A stretch of 51,645 nucleotides of DNA, from assembly GCA_016190215.1 (NCBI GenBank), contig JACPRA010000026.1, forward strand, positions 1 to 51,645. Direction: 5' to 3'. Below the pieces are notes generated by a model. The model searched no databases. It saw nothing but the letters and a program-made list of their open reading frames with translations, and was not told the origin of the DNA. Shown piece after piece: positions 33,686-40,951 of this stretch. The DNA comes from Candidatus Omnitrophota bacterium (GTDB lineage: Bacteria; Omnitrophota; Gorgyraeia; Aquiviventales; Aquiviventaceae). The position numbers were made by a program, and so were the translations under genes. Positions within the stretch are counted from its first letter, which is position 1; each line of letters begins with the position of its first letter.

Positions 33686-34138
33686 ATGGCAACGACCAAA
33701 CGGGGAATCGCAAAACAGGAGTGCCTCTGTGCCTGCACGTGCCTGCGGAAGGCGGCGCGGGCGGTGACCCAGCTCTATGACGAGGCGTTTCGCCCGCTCG
33801 GCTACCGGGCGACCCAGGTGGGCATTCTGACCGCGCTGGCGCAGACCGGGCCGGTGACGCTCAGCGCCTTGGCCGAGCAGACCGTGACCGACCGTACGAC
33901 ACTGACCCGGAACCTGCGCCTCTTGGAGCGCAAGGGGCTGGTGCGCGCCGAGGCGGGCGCCGACCGGCGGGAACGGCGGATCGGCGTCACCGCGCACGGC
34001 CGGGACGTGGTCAAGGCCGCCTACCCCGCCTGGTCCGCCGTGCAGCGGCGGATGATCGTCCGGCTGGGGAAAGCGCAGTTTACGCGGATGATGCAGGATT
34101 TATCGAAGATGGTGGCGGCAGCGCGGGTGTGCTGCTGA
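33686..34138 (+). CDS. MarR family transcriptional regulator, Cys-rich N-terminus
   Basis: A 150-residue winged-helix protein: 'LYDEAFRPLGYRATQVGILTAL', 'LSALAEQTVTDRTTLTRNLRLLERKGLV' (recognition helix) and 'DRRERRIGVTAHG' (wing). The N-terminus has CLCACTCLR, four cysteines within ten residues, and the protein ends in CC. That arrangement suggests a thiol or metal switch, as in redox-sensing MarR proteins, which is an inference. The nitroreductase gene follows after 42 bp and shares its likely operator. Confidence 0.9.
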   Translation: MATTKRGIAKQECLCACTCLRKAARAVTQLYDEAFRPLGYRATQVGILTALAQTGPVTLSALAEQTVTDRTTLTRNLRLLERKGLVRAEAGADRRERRIGVTAHGRDVVKAAYPAWSAVQRRMIVRLGKAQFTRMMQDLSKMVAAARVCC

Positions 34139-34156
34139 ATTTTTTTCGGGCGATAT

Positions 34157-34168
34157 GTGTATCTACAC
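34157..34168 (+). promoter_or_regulatory. Palindromic operator before the nitroreductase gene
   Basis: GTGTA-TC-TACAC, perfect 5-bp arms, 12 bp before ATG 34181. It matches the site overlapping the MarR -10 box, so binding here would control the nitroreductase directly. Confidence 0.55.
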
Positions 34169-34180
34169 GAGGAGGCAGTG

Positions 34181-34849
34181 ATGGCAGTAGCGGAGCAGGC
34201 CGGGGTCGTGACCCCCGGCGAACTGGTGCAACAGTTGCGCTGGCGGTACGCGACGAAGAAATTCGATCCGGCTCGAAAGATTCCCGCGGATCGCTGGGAC
34301 GCGCTGGAGCAGGCGCTGGTGCTGAGCCCCTCATCATTCGGGTTGCAGCCGTGGAAATTCATCGTGGTGACCGATCCGGCCGTGCGCGAGCGGCTGCGGC
34401 CGGCGTCCTGGAACCAGCCGCAGATTACGGACGCATCGCATGTGGTGGTGTTTGCCCACCGGAAGGATGTGAGCGTGGCCGACGTCGAACGGTATGTGCG
34501 GCACATCGCGGCGGTGCGGGGGATCCCTGAGGAGTCCCTGGAGGGCTACAAGCAGATGATGGCGGGATTCGTCAGCCGGGCCGGCCAGGGATTGGACATC
34601 AATGCGTGGGCGGCGCGCCAGCTCTACATTGCGCTGGGAACGTTTTTGACATCCGCCGCGCTCCTGGGGATTGACGCCTGCCCGATGGAAGGCATTGATC
34701 CGAAGCAATATGATGAGATCCTGGGTTTGGACGCGGAAGGCTACCGCACGGTGGTCGTGGCCACGGCCGGGTACCGGGCGGAGGACGATGCCTACGCGAC
34801 GTTGGCAAAAGTGCGCTATGCCTCGACGGAGGTCGTGGCGCACCGGTGA
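34181..34849 (+). CDS. NAD(P)H-dependent nitroreductase family oxidoreductase
   Basis: A 222-residue FMN enzyme: 'LRWRYATKKFDP', 'LSPSSFGLQPWKFIVV', 'AARQLYIALGTFLTSAALLGIDACPMEG' and 'TVVVATAGYRAEDD' are the NfsB-like landmarks. It reduces nitro-compounds or quinones. ATG 34181 was chosen for the GAGGAGG before it; a longer frame from 34157 would run over the operator. The MarR gene upstream is its likely regulator. Confidence 0.9.
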   Translation: MAVAEQAGVVTPGELVQQLRWRYATKKFDPARKIPADRWDALEQALVLSPSSFGLQPWKFIVVTDPAVRERLRPASWNQPQITDASHVVVFAHRKDVSVADVERYVRHIAAVRGIPEESLEGYKQMMAGFVSRAGQGLDINAWAARQLYIALGTFLTSAALLGIDACPMEGIDPKQYDEILGLDAEGYRTVVVATAGYRAEDDAYATLAKVRYASTEVVAHR

Positions 34850-34876
34850 GGAACGCGATCAACAGAGGAGGCCGTC

Positions 34877-35002
34877 ATGGCTGAAGAAAAGGGCATGAAG
34901 CAAGAGAAGGAGCAACGCAAGAAGCGGGGCCAGCAGCAGAAGGAGAAGGGCGCGCCAAAGGAGCAAGGTCCAGGCAAGTCCAGCTGCTGTAGTTGTTGCT
35001 AA
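34877..35002 (+). CDS. Small Lys/Gln-rich protein ending in SSCCSCC
   Basis: A 41-residue protein from ATG 34877, with GAGGAGG 6 nt upstream and a strong terminator 18 bp after its stop. About half the residues are Lys, Glu or Gln; the C-terminus is Ser-Ser-Cys-Cys-Ser-Cys-Cys, a possible metal- or thiol-binding tail. No family is recognised. It sits 27 bp after the nitroreductase gene, so it is probably made under the same MarR control. The ribosome binding site and the terminator argue that it is a real gene. Confidence 0.65.
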   Translation: MAEEKGMKQEKEQRKKRGQQQKEKGAPKEQGPGKSSCCSCC

Positions 35003-35020
35003 GCTTACGAAGCTTACCGG

Positions 35021-35056
35021 ACAGGGGCGCCTCGAACGAGGCGCCCCTGTTCTTTT
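35021..35056 (+). terminator. Strong Rho-independent terminator
   Basis: Perfect 14-bp stem ACAGGGGCGCCTCG / CGAGGCGCCCCTGT around AA (35021-35050), followed by TCTTTT. It ends the MarR-nitroreductase-small protein unit. Confidence 0.85.
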
Positions 35057-35173
35057 CCTGATCATGGTAGGATACAGCTGGCACCGGCGGGCCGGCCGTC
35101 ATGCGGAAGCCGCGCGCCACCTATTCACCGGTACACGGAAGGGAGGCAGCTATGGCTGCTTGATCAATACGCG

Positions 35174-35383
35174 ATGCATCGGGATGCCCCTCCAGGGTGC
35201 GAGAATGAGGTTCGCGTTCGCGTGGTGATTGAGAGCCGGTTCGCGATCCTGATGATCTTGTACCATTTGCCGAACGTCGCGGAAGCCTATCGCCAGTTCG
35301 CGCAGCGCATCGCCATTGAGCTTGACTGTAACGATGACCCCTGCGCCGCTCCACCCCCTCCAACAACCACCGGGGGCCACTAA
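35174..35383 (+). CDS. Small hypothetical protein, possibly frameshifted at its start
   Basis: A 69-residue frame with 'VVIESRFAILMILYHLPNVAEAYRQ' and a tail CAAPPPPTTTGGH. A good ribosome binding site (GGGAGG) stands before ATG 35152, but that frame stops after MAA; deleting one T would join it to this frame (MAA-DQYA-MHRD). So either the start is 35174 or a one-base shift is present. The tail resembles that of the next protein (CAAPPPPPTPT). Function unknown. The rest of 35057-35405 shows nothing else. Confidence 0.4.
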   Translation: MHRDAPPGCENEVRVRVVIESRFAILMILYHLPNVAEAYRQFAQRIAIELDCNDDPCAAPPPPTTTGGH

Positions 35384-35405
35384 CAACGTGAGAAGGAGTC
35401 ACATC

Positions 35406-35768
35406 ATGCCGGAACAGCTGCCATGCGGGTTTGACGGGGTGAGATCGTTTAAGGCCGGCGGGGAGGGATACGGTCGGACGCGACAGCAGGCTTTTGACAA
35501 TGCTTGGGCCCAGGCTTCCCTGCAGATTGACTTGCAGGTGGCGAACCTCAAATGTCCAGAGCCATGTCCAGGAGGAGCGGTGGCAGATCCTGAGGAGCCC
35601 GATCATAATTGTGACCTAGCGCCTCGCTATCACGCTATCCCTGACTCGGCAGGGTACCGATGCACCTTGACGCTCTGCCGGGTGGTGCGGTTTACCTGCG
35701 CCGCGCCGCCTCCCCCGCCGACTCCAACGGACAAGAGCGCCGCTCGGAACGAACCTCACCGAGGATAA
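35406..35768 (+). CDS. Small hypothetical protein with Cys pairs and Pro-rich tail
   Basis: A 120-residue protein from ATG 35406 with GAAGGAG upstream. It has seven cysteines, including a C-x3-C pair (CPEPC) and C-x5-C (CTLTLC), and 'AFDNAWAQASLQIDLQVANLKC' as a helix. The tail is CAAPPPPPTPT, like the preceding small protein. No signal peptide and no recognised family. Confidence 0.55.
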   Translation: MPEQLPCGFDGVRSFKAGGEGYGRTRQQAFDNAWAQASLQIDLQVANLKCPEPCPGGAVADPEEPDHNCDLAPRYHAIPDSAGYRCTLTLCRVVRFTCAAPPPPPTPTDKSAARNEPHRG

Positions 35769-35774
35769 CACCAG

Positions 35775-35803
35775 GGAAACCGGAGACGTTCCAAACAGTA
35801 TTG
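35775..35803 (+). repeat. Dispersed repeat copy
   Basis: GGAAACCGGAGACGTTCC followed by AAACAGTATTG (35775-35803) is the fourth copy of the family seen at 31305, 31393 and 32914. It lies between the small Cys protein and the exported protein. Confidence 0.6.
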
Positions 35804-35848
35804 TCGTCACAAGGCCGTGGCGGCCTGACATCACAGGAGGCAGGGAAG

Positions 35849-36241
35849 ATGAAGCGCGTGGTACGAGGGGTGGTGGCAGTATGGCTGCTCACGAGTCCGG
35901 TGGTCGTGTGGGCCCAGGAGGCGCATGAGCATGACCATGCACACGAGATGGGTGTGCAGGAGATCACCATCAAAGGGGAGCTGGTGGACTCGCTCTGCTA
36001 TGTCGCGATGAATGCGAAGGGGGCCGGGCACAAGCAGTGCGCCATTGACTGCGCGAAGGCCGGCATTCCGATCAGCATCGTGGAAGACGGCACGGGCAAG
36101 CTGTACACCGTGCTGCCCAAGCAAGACAAAACCGGCTATCCCGAGAGCGTGATCGCTCGCCTGGGTGATGCAGTGACCCTGAAAGGCGATCTGTATGAGG
36201 CGGGCGGGAATCGGTACGTTGCCGTCGAGTCGGTCGAGTAA
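35849..36241 (+). CDS. Exported small protein with His-rich and Cys segments
   Basis: A 130-residue protein. CAGGAGG precedes ATG 35849; residues 1-22 are a signal peptide ending in VWAQ. The mature start AHEHDHAHE is His-rich. 'IKGELVDSLCYVAMNAKGAGHKQCAIDCAKAG' contains the C...H-x2-C-x3-C pattern, then a small beta part with 'SIVEDGTGKLYTVLP'. I recall such proteins as unnamed periplasmic proteins in environmental genomes; metal binding is plausible but unproven. The DUF2231 membrane gene follows 5 bp later. Confidence 0.7.
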   Translation: MKRVVRGVVAVWLLTSPVVVWAQEAHEHDHAHEMGVQEITIKGELVDSLCYVAMNAKGAGHKQCAIDCAKAGIPISIVEDGTGKLYTVLPKQDKTGYPESVIARLGDAVTLKGDLYEAGGNRYVAVESVE

Positions 36242-36246
36242 GAGCC

Positions 36247-36717
36247 ATGTTTCCCGGGGCGCAGCACCTGCAGAATATCCATCCGTTGATCGTGCACTTT
36301 CCGATCGCGTTTCTGATGGGTGCTGCGCTCCTATATGTTGCCGCGTGGTTGTTGAAGCGCGAGCGCCTCGCGCACTCGGCGTGTGTGGTGCTGGTGCTGG
36401 GAGCCTTGTCCCTGTCGGTGGCTGTGGCAACCGGCCTCTACGCCGAGCAGGGGGTGATGCTGGCCCTCTCGGTTCGTGACCGGCTGCTTGAGCCGCATGA
36501 GCGTGCGATGCTGGCGACCTCCGCGATCTGTGCGGTGCTGACCGCCTGGGCCGTACTGGCCCGGCCCTTTCCAACGAAAGGGCGGTGGCTCTTTCTATCC
36601 CTGTTGCTCGTGATGGTCGGCGTGATGGCGGTGGGAGCCGATTTCGGCGGGCGGATGGTGTATGACTACAACGCCGGCGGCACCGCGTGCCGCCAACCCA
36701 TCCCCTTTGCCAAATAA
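36247..36717 (+). CDS. DUF2231 domain membrane protein
   Basis: A 156-residue protein with four hydrophobic helices. '[22 protein letters not shown]' is the hallmark of DUF2231 (conserved HP...HFP), and '[11 protein letters not shown]' and '[12 protein letters not shown]' follow. The function is unknown; the family often accompanies cytochromes and heme or copper handling. It is in the same orientation as the His/Cys exported protein before it. Confidence 0.85.
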   Translation: MFPGAQHLQNIHPLIVHFPIAFLMGAALLYVAAWLLKRERLAHSACVVLVLGALSLSVAVATGLYAEQGVMLALSVRDRLLEPHERAMLATSAICAVLTAWAVLARPFPTKGRWLFLSLLLVMVGVMAVGADFGGRMVYDYNAGGTACRQPIPFAK

Positions 36718-36788
36718 GGCAGGCAGCGGGAAGAGCGGCGCCTCTCCCGCGAAGCGCCTGTACGCCGTCTTTGGTACAATGGCCGGGG

Positions 36789-36794
36789 TATACT
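36789..36794 (+). promoter_or_regulatory. -10 box of msrA, leaderless
   Basis: TATACT ends 6 nt before ATG 36801, so transcription should begin on the start codon. No ribosome binding site fits in the gap. Confidence 0.55.
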
Positions 36795-36800
36795 TCTCGT

Positions 36801-37370
36801 ATGAAACCTCGACGGAGCGTGCTGCTGGGAGTGGCGCTGATCGGAAGCATGTCGGTGGCGTGCGCTGAGACGGAGCCTGAGATGCGGAAGGAGCAAGCCA
36901 TCTTTGCCGCCGGCTGTTTCTGGGGAGTTGAAGCGGCGTTCCGGCAGGTGAAGGGCGTCACCAATACCGCCGTCGGCTATACCGGCGGCCATACCCCCAA
37001 CCCCACCTACGAGCAAGTCTGCAGCCATGCCACCGGCCATGCCGAGGCGGTGGAAGTGGACTACGATCCCGCGCAGGTGTCCTACGAGGAGCTGCTGGAC
37101 GTCTTCTGGAGCATCCACAACCCGACGACGCTGAACCGGCAGGGCCCGGACGTAGGCGACCAGTACCGCTCGGCGATCTTCTACCACACGCCGGAGCAGC
37201 ACGCGCTCGCGGAGGCGTCGAAGGAGCGCCTGCAGCGCAGCGGCCGCTATGACGACCCGGTGGTCACCGAAATCACGCAGGCCCCCGCCTTCTACCGGGC
37301 CGAAGAGTACCACCAGCGCTATTTCGAAAAGAACGGCGGCGGACAATGCCACATCCCTATCGGACGCTGA
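36801..37370 (+). CDS. msrA: Peptide methionine sulfoxide reductase MsrA, exported
   Basis: A 189-residue enzyme. Residues 1-22 form a signal ([21 protein letters not shown]), with the cysteine a possible lipidation site. The active site is [10 protein letters not shown], followed by '[29 protein letters not shown]' and '[11 protein letters not shown]'. It reduces the S form of methionine sulfoxide in envelope proteins. It overlaps msrB by 25 bp. Confidence 0.93.
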   Translation: MKPRRSVLLGVALIGSMSVACAETEPEMRKEQAIFAAGCFWGVEAAFRQVKGVTNTAVGYTGGHTPNPTYEQVCSHATGHAEAVEVDYDPAQVSYEELLDVFWSIHNPTTLNRQGPDVGDQYRSAIFYHTPEQHALAEASKERLQRSGRYDDPVVTEITQAPAFYRAEEYHQRYFEKNGGGQCHIPIGR

Positions 37371-37924
37371 TTGCATGCGCCGGCATCTTGCTGATGTTCG
37401 GGTGTCCCGCATCCGCTAAATCGGAGGACCAATCCATGACGCCCACGCCGCTATCCTCAGGGCCCGATCCGGAGCAATGCCCCCTCCCCGTGAGCGAGGA
37501 GGAGTTCAAGAAGCGCCTCAGCCAGGAGCAGTATTACGTGATGCGCGAAGGCGGCACCGAGCGCCCCTTCGCCAACGCCTATTGGAACAACAAGCACCCC
37601 GGCTTGTACGTGGACCCGGTGAGCGGGGAAGCGCTCTTTGCCTCGACCGACAAGTTCGACTCGCGCACCGGCTGGCCCAGCTTCACCCGCCCGGTGAAGC
37701 CGGACGCGGTGCTGGAGCACTCCGACACCGGCCATGGGATGACGCGCACCGAGGTCCGCGCCAAGCGGTCCGGTTCGCACCTGGGGCATGTCTTCGACGA
37801 CGGCCCGGGTCCCACCGGCTTGCGCTACTGCATCAATTCCGCCGCCTTGAAATTCATCCCGCTGGAGGAGTTGGAGAAGGAAGGCTACGGCCGATACCGT
37901 TCGCTGTTCGAGGTGCCGCATTAA
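37346..37924 (+). CDS. msrB: Peptide methionine sulfoxide reductase MsrB, lipoprotein-type signal
   Basis: A 192-residue enzyme. The N-terminus [20 protein letters not shown] is a lipoprotein signal with cysteine at residue 20. The MsrB core has '[21 protein letters not shown]', '[13 protein letters not shown]', '[12 protein letters not shown]' and the catalytic Cys in RYCINSAAL. The structural zinc CxxC pairs of many MsrB proteins are absent, as in a known subgroup. It reduces the R form of methionine sulfoxide, complementing MsrA in the envelope. Confidence 0.93.
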   Translation: MPHPYRTLIACAGILLMFGCPASAKSEDQSMTPTPLSSGPDPEQCPLPVSEEEFKKRLSQEQYYVMREGGTERPFANAYWNNKHPGLYVDPVSGEALFASTDKFDSRTGWPSFTRPVKPDAVLEHSDTGHGMTRTEVRAKRSGSHLGHVFDDGPGPTGLRYCINSAALKFIPLEELEKEGYGRYRSLFEVPH

Positions 37925-37937
37925 GACGCCGGCCTGG

Positions 37938-38189
37938 GTGGTCTACCTGCTGCAGTGCGCGCACGGCTACTGCTACACCGGCGTGACCACCGACGTCGCC
38001 CGCCGTTACCGGGAGCATCGCAACGGCACCGGCGGCCGCTTCACCCGCGCCAACCCGCCGCTAAAACTGCTCTACACGGAAGCCTGCCGGTCTGAACGCG
38101 ACGCCAAGCGGCGGGAAGCCGAGATCAAGCGCTGGCCTCGCCGGAAGAAAGCCGCGCTCTGGAGGTCAACTGTGAGGACTCGAAACTGA
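37938..38189 (+). CDS. GIY-YIG nuclease family protein (UPF0213-like)
   Basis: An 83-residue single-domain protein from GTG 37938. 'VYLLQCAHGYCYTGVTTDVARRYREH' is the GIY-YIG core with R and Y-R-E-H residues, then 'GGRFTRANPPLKLLYTEAC' and 'RDAKRREAEIKRW' match the YhbQ/UPF0213 form. Cellular role not settled. TGATGA-type overlap with the next gene at 38187-38191. Confidence 0.9.
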   Translation: MVYLLQCAHGYCYTGVTTDVARRYREHRNGTGGRFTRANPPLKLLYTEACRSERDAKRREAEIKRWPRRKKAALWRSTVRTRN

Positions 38190-38590
38190 TGAGCGAGCCG
38201 AAGAACGTGCAGATCGTGCAGCAGATCTATGCCGCGTTCGGGCGGGGGGACATTCCGTCGGTCCTGGCGGCGCTGTCGGATGACATCGAGTGGCAGGTGA
38301 CCGGGCCGGCCGAGGTGGCCTATGCGGGCGCGCGGCGCGGCAGACCGCAGGTGCTTGAGTTTTTCACGGCGCTGGGGCAGACCGTGGACGTCGAACGCTT
38401 CGAGCCGCAGCAGTTCATCGCGCAGGAGGACACGGTCGTCGTCCTCGGGGTGGAGCGGCTGAAGATCAAAGCCACCGGGCGCGCGGCGGAGAATTCCTGG
38501 GTCATGGTTTTTACGCTGCGCGAGGGACGGGTCGTGCGCTTCCGTGAATACGACGATACGGCCTCCGTCGCCGCCGCGTTTCGCCGCTGA
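38189..38590 (+). CDS. Nuclear transport factor 2 / SnoaL-like protein
   Basis: A 133-residue cone-shaped fold protein: 'VQQIYAAFGRGDIPSVLAALSDDIEWQVTG', 'GRPQVLEFFTALGQ' and 'VRFREYDDTASVAAAF' are typical of the ketosteroid-isomerase-like SnoaL group. The substrate is not predictable. It overlaps the GIY-YIG stop by one base. Confidence 0.88.
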   Translation: MSEPKNVQIVQQIYAAFGRGDIPSVLAALSDDIEWQVTGPAEVAYAGARRGRPQVLEFFTALGQTVDVERFEPQQFIAQEDTVVVLGVERLKIKATGRAAENSWVMVFTLREGRVVRFREYDDTASVAAAFRR

Positions 38591-38595
38591 GGACG

Positions 38596-39240
38596 ATGCG
38601 CCGCCTCGCGCGCAGTCTCAGCCTGGGAGTGGCGCTGCTCGGGCTTGGCGCCCCGGTGCTGGCGGGGACGATTGACACCACGGCGCTCGAAGGAGCCTGG
38701 CCCAAGCAGCGGGTCCGCAACTATGAAGTCTGGCGCTACATGGTGCGGTGGCGGGAGCGGGCGTCCTCGCGGGAGGGCATCTTTGCCGGGGCGGAGTTCA
38801 CGGCCCCCGCCGTGCCGGCGTCGGTCTGGGACGTGTCGGAGGACTACACCGACCTGGGGCGCATGACGCCGGGGATCGAGTCAGTCACGGTGCTGGAGCA
38901 GAGCCCCACCCGGCAGGTCGTGCAGACCGACATCAAAGTGCTCTGGAAGACGCTGCGCTTGACGTTCGAGATCGAGCAAGACCCTCCGCGCGCCATCCGG
39001 TTTCGGCTGATCAATGACGCCATCGGGGAATACCTCGGCGTGTGCCGGTTTTCGCCCCATGAGCAGGGCACCGCGGTGGAGATGGCCACCTGGCTGCGCC
39101 CGGCCATCAAGATCGCTCCAGGGCTGATCTTGCTGGGCCAGCGGATCGTCATGCTGCGCGGCATCCGGCAGTTCTTGAAGGCTTGCGAGGAGGCGGCTGC
39201 CCTTGACAAAGCCGGCCCCGCCGGTATACTACCTCGGTAA
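38596..39240 (+). CDS. Exported SRPBCC (START-like) domain protein
   Basis: A 214-residue protein with a signal peptide (residues 1-23, ending VLAG). The remainder resembles the polyketide-cyclase/SRPBCC fold: 'FTAPAVPASVWDVSEDYTDLGRMTPGIESVTVLEQ', then 'FEIEQDPPRAIRFRLIND' and 'GTAVEMATWLRPAIK'. A hydrophobic helix follows at 'IAPGLILLGQRIVM'. Lipid binding is likely in this family. A strong promoter for the next gene lies inside its 3' end. Confidence 0.75.
   Translation: MRRLARSLSLGVALLGLGAPVLAGTIDTTALEGAWPKQRVRNYEVWRYMVRWRERASSREGIFAGAEFTAPAVPASVWDVSEDYTDLGRMTPGIESVTVLEQSPTRQVVQTDIKVLWKTLRLTFEIEQDPPRAIRFRLINDAIGEYLGVCRFSPHEQGTAVEMATWLRPAIKIAPGLILLGQRIVMLRGIRQFLKACEEAAALDKAGPAGILPR
39203..39230 (+). 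promoter_or_regulatory. Sigma70-type promoter inside the preceding gene's end
   Basis: TTGACA (39203-39208), 16-nt spacer, TATACT (39225-39230). It drives the exported protein at 39287, which has an ideal GGAGGTGA at 39274-39281. Confidence 0.75.
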
Positions 39241-39286
39241 TACCCTCACGCAGAATCCAACGCCAATCACTATGGAGGTGAATGAC

Positions 39287-39820
39287 ATGCGCCAGTGGCT
39301 TATTCGAGGGATGATGGCGGTCAGTATGCTCGGAGCGTGCAGCGGGCCGGTGTCCGCCGCGGAAGACGCCCCCCGGGCGCTGCCGACCCTGTTGATCAAA
39401 GGCGAGGTGGTGTCCGTGGATGTCAGCGACCCGAACGCTTCCTTGCTCAAGGTGAAGGACCGCTACGGGTTCGAAACCCCGATCTACCTCACCTCCACCA
39501 CCAAGATTTCGCAAGGCGACCAGGCGCTGACCGCGTCCGGCGTCCAGCAAGGCTCCACCGTCGAGGTGGAGTACAACTTCGACGTCAACACGGCCAAGCG
39601 GCACGCGGTTGCGGTGAAGGTCACCGCCGCCGTCGCAGCCCCGGCCGCCGCGGCTGAGCCGGCGACGTCTCAAGCGCAAGCCGGCGTGTCCGTGGAAACC
39701 GCAGCCCCGGTTGCCGAGGCTGCGCCTGAGCCGGCAGCCTCCGGAACGGAACCAGCCGCTTCTTCGGACGCTTCGGCTCCGGCTTCCGACGCCACCACGC
39801 AGGAACCGACCGCGCCCTGA
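39287..39820 (+). CDS. Exported protein with small beta domain and Ala/Pro/Glu-rich tail
   Basis: A 177-residue protein. ATG 39287 has GGAGGTGA 5 nt upstream; residues 1-25 are a signal with MLGACSG, which could be lipidated. Residues 35-115 form a beta-rich domain, 'LLIKGEVVSVDVSDPNASLLKVKD' and 'STVEVEYNFDVNTAKRHAVAVKV', like the small DUF5666-type domains. The tail (115-177) is low-complexity Ala/Glu/Pro/Ser. It has its own strong promoter and is followed by a hairpin terminator. Confidence 0.7.
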   Translation: MRQWLIRGMMAVSMLGACSGPVSAAEDAPRALPTLLIKGEVVSVDVSDPNASLLKVKDRYGFETPIYLTSTTKISQGDQALTASGVQQGSTVEVEYNFDVNTAKRHAVAVKVTAAVAAPAAAAEPATSQAQAGVSVETAAPVAEAAPEPAASGTEPAASSDASAPASDATTQEPTAP

Positions 39821-39845
39821 GGTTGACTTCTTGAACGGCAACTCG

Positions 39846-39874
39846 CACGGCGGCATCATGTTGGTGCCGCCGTG
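39846..39874 (+). terminator. Probable Rho-independent terminator
   Basis: CACGGCGGCA (39846-39855) pairs perfectly with TGCCGCCGTG (39865-39874), followed by TGTGTTTGT. The T-tract is weak. Confidence 0.55.
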
Positions 39875-39895
39875 TGTGTTTGTCCGGACACCCAC

Positions 39896-40951
39896 ATGAC
39901 CGCATTCGCCTACCGTAAACCCATCCGCGGCTCCCTCATCTGGTGGTTGAGGGTGCTGGGCATGATCGCCCTGGTCGTGCTCTTGTTCCGGCTGCCGAAG
40001 TCCCGGGACCTGGAGCTGACCCACGTGGATTTGCGCTGGCTGGGCTGGTGCATGCTGCTGACGTTCCTCCAACTATTGCTGGAAGCCGCGGTGTGGCGTC
40101 GGCTCCTGGCCGCCCAGCACATCCACTACCCCTATCCCAAAACGATCCTCTCCTATCTGGCGAGCCAGTATCTCGGGCTGGTGACGCCGGGCCATGTGGG
40201 GGAGTTCCTGGGCGCGGCGTACATCTCCTCCGATACCGGCATTACCATGGGGTACGCGCTCTCCAGCGTTGTGATGAAGAAGGTCCTCACCTGGGTGACG
40301 GTGGTGAGTTTCGGGCTCTGGGGGCTGCCGCTGCTGACCTCGGTGCCGCTGCTGCACGGGATCAAGAACGTCGCGTGGGGCGCGGCGATCGTGGTGGTGG
40401 TGCTGTCGTTGGCGGTTGTGGTGTGGGGGATCTCGCTGCGGCGCTTGGCCAAGAAATGGCGCAAGCTCTCGCCGTGGCAGGTGGACATGACCGAGCTGCG
40501 CTCAGGCCTGCGCCACCTGTGCTCCATCAAGCTGGCGTGGCCGCTGGTGCTGGCGGCTGCGGCCTTCAGCCTGCTGTTTCTTCAGGTGGATGCGCTGCTG
40601 CGGTCGCTGGGGATCGTCGTGCCGCTGCTGCTGATCGCCAAGATCGTGGCGCTCAGCCGCATCGCGGCGCGCATCGTCCCGCTGTCGCTGGCCGGGTTCG
40701 GGTCAAAAGACGCCGCGCTGATCCTGCTGCTGGCGCAGTCCGGGCTGACGGTGTCCGTCGGCATCACCGTGACGGCGCTGATGTTCGTCTGCGTCTACCT
40801 GCCCACGCTGCTCTTGAGCGGATTGTGCTGGTGGATCAAGCCGCTGATGGTGCGTCGCGCTCAAGCAGCCAGCTCGCCAGGTAGCGGGTGGCCGGAAGCT
40901 GCAGAATCCACGGGTGGTCGGAAGCCTGCGTCCACTGGTCGCAAACGGTAA
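39896..40951 (+). CDS. UPF0104/lysylphosphatidylglycerol synthase-type membrane protein
   Basis: A 351-residue protein with about eight hydrophobic helices. 'LASQYLGLVTPGHVGEFLGAAYI' carries the conserved PG..GE motif of the LPG_synthase_TM/UPF0104 group, and 'RIVPLSLAGFGSKDAALILLL' its second G-rich motif. There is no C-terminal synthase domain, so it is probably a flippase-like part or a distinct transporter. The last about 38 residues are read from the antisense of the convergent methyltransferase gene (116-bp overlap), and look like a non-family tail. Confidence 0.82.
   Translation: MTAFAYRKPIRGSLIWWLRVLGMIALVVLLFRLPKSRDLELTHVDLRWLGWCMLLTFLQLLLEAAVWRRLLAAQHIHYPYPKTILSYLASQYLGLVTPGHVGEFLGAAYISSDTGITMGYALSSVVMKKVLTWVTVVSFGLWGLPLLTSVPLLHGIKNVAWGAAIVVVVLSLAVVVWGISLRRLAKKWRKLSPWQVDMTELRSGLRHLCSIKLAWPLVLAAAAFSLLFLQVDALLRSLGIVVPLLLIAKIVALSRIAARIVPLSLAGFGSKDAALILLLAQSGLTVSVGITVTALMFVCVYLPTLLLSGLCWWIKPLMVRRAQAASSPGSGWPEAAESTGGRKPASTGRKR

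Noticed and set aside
34157-34180. Upstream start for the nitroreductase
   Set aside because: It covers the palindromic operator and has no ribosome binding site, whereas ATG 34181 has GAGGAGG.
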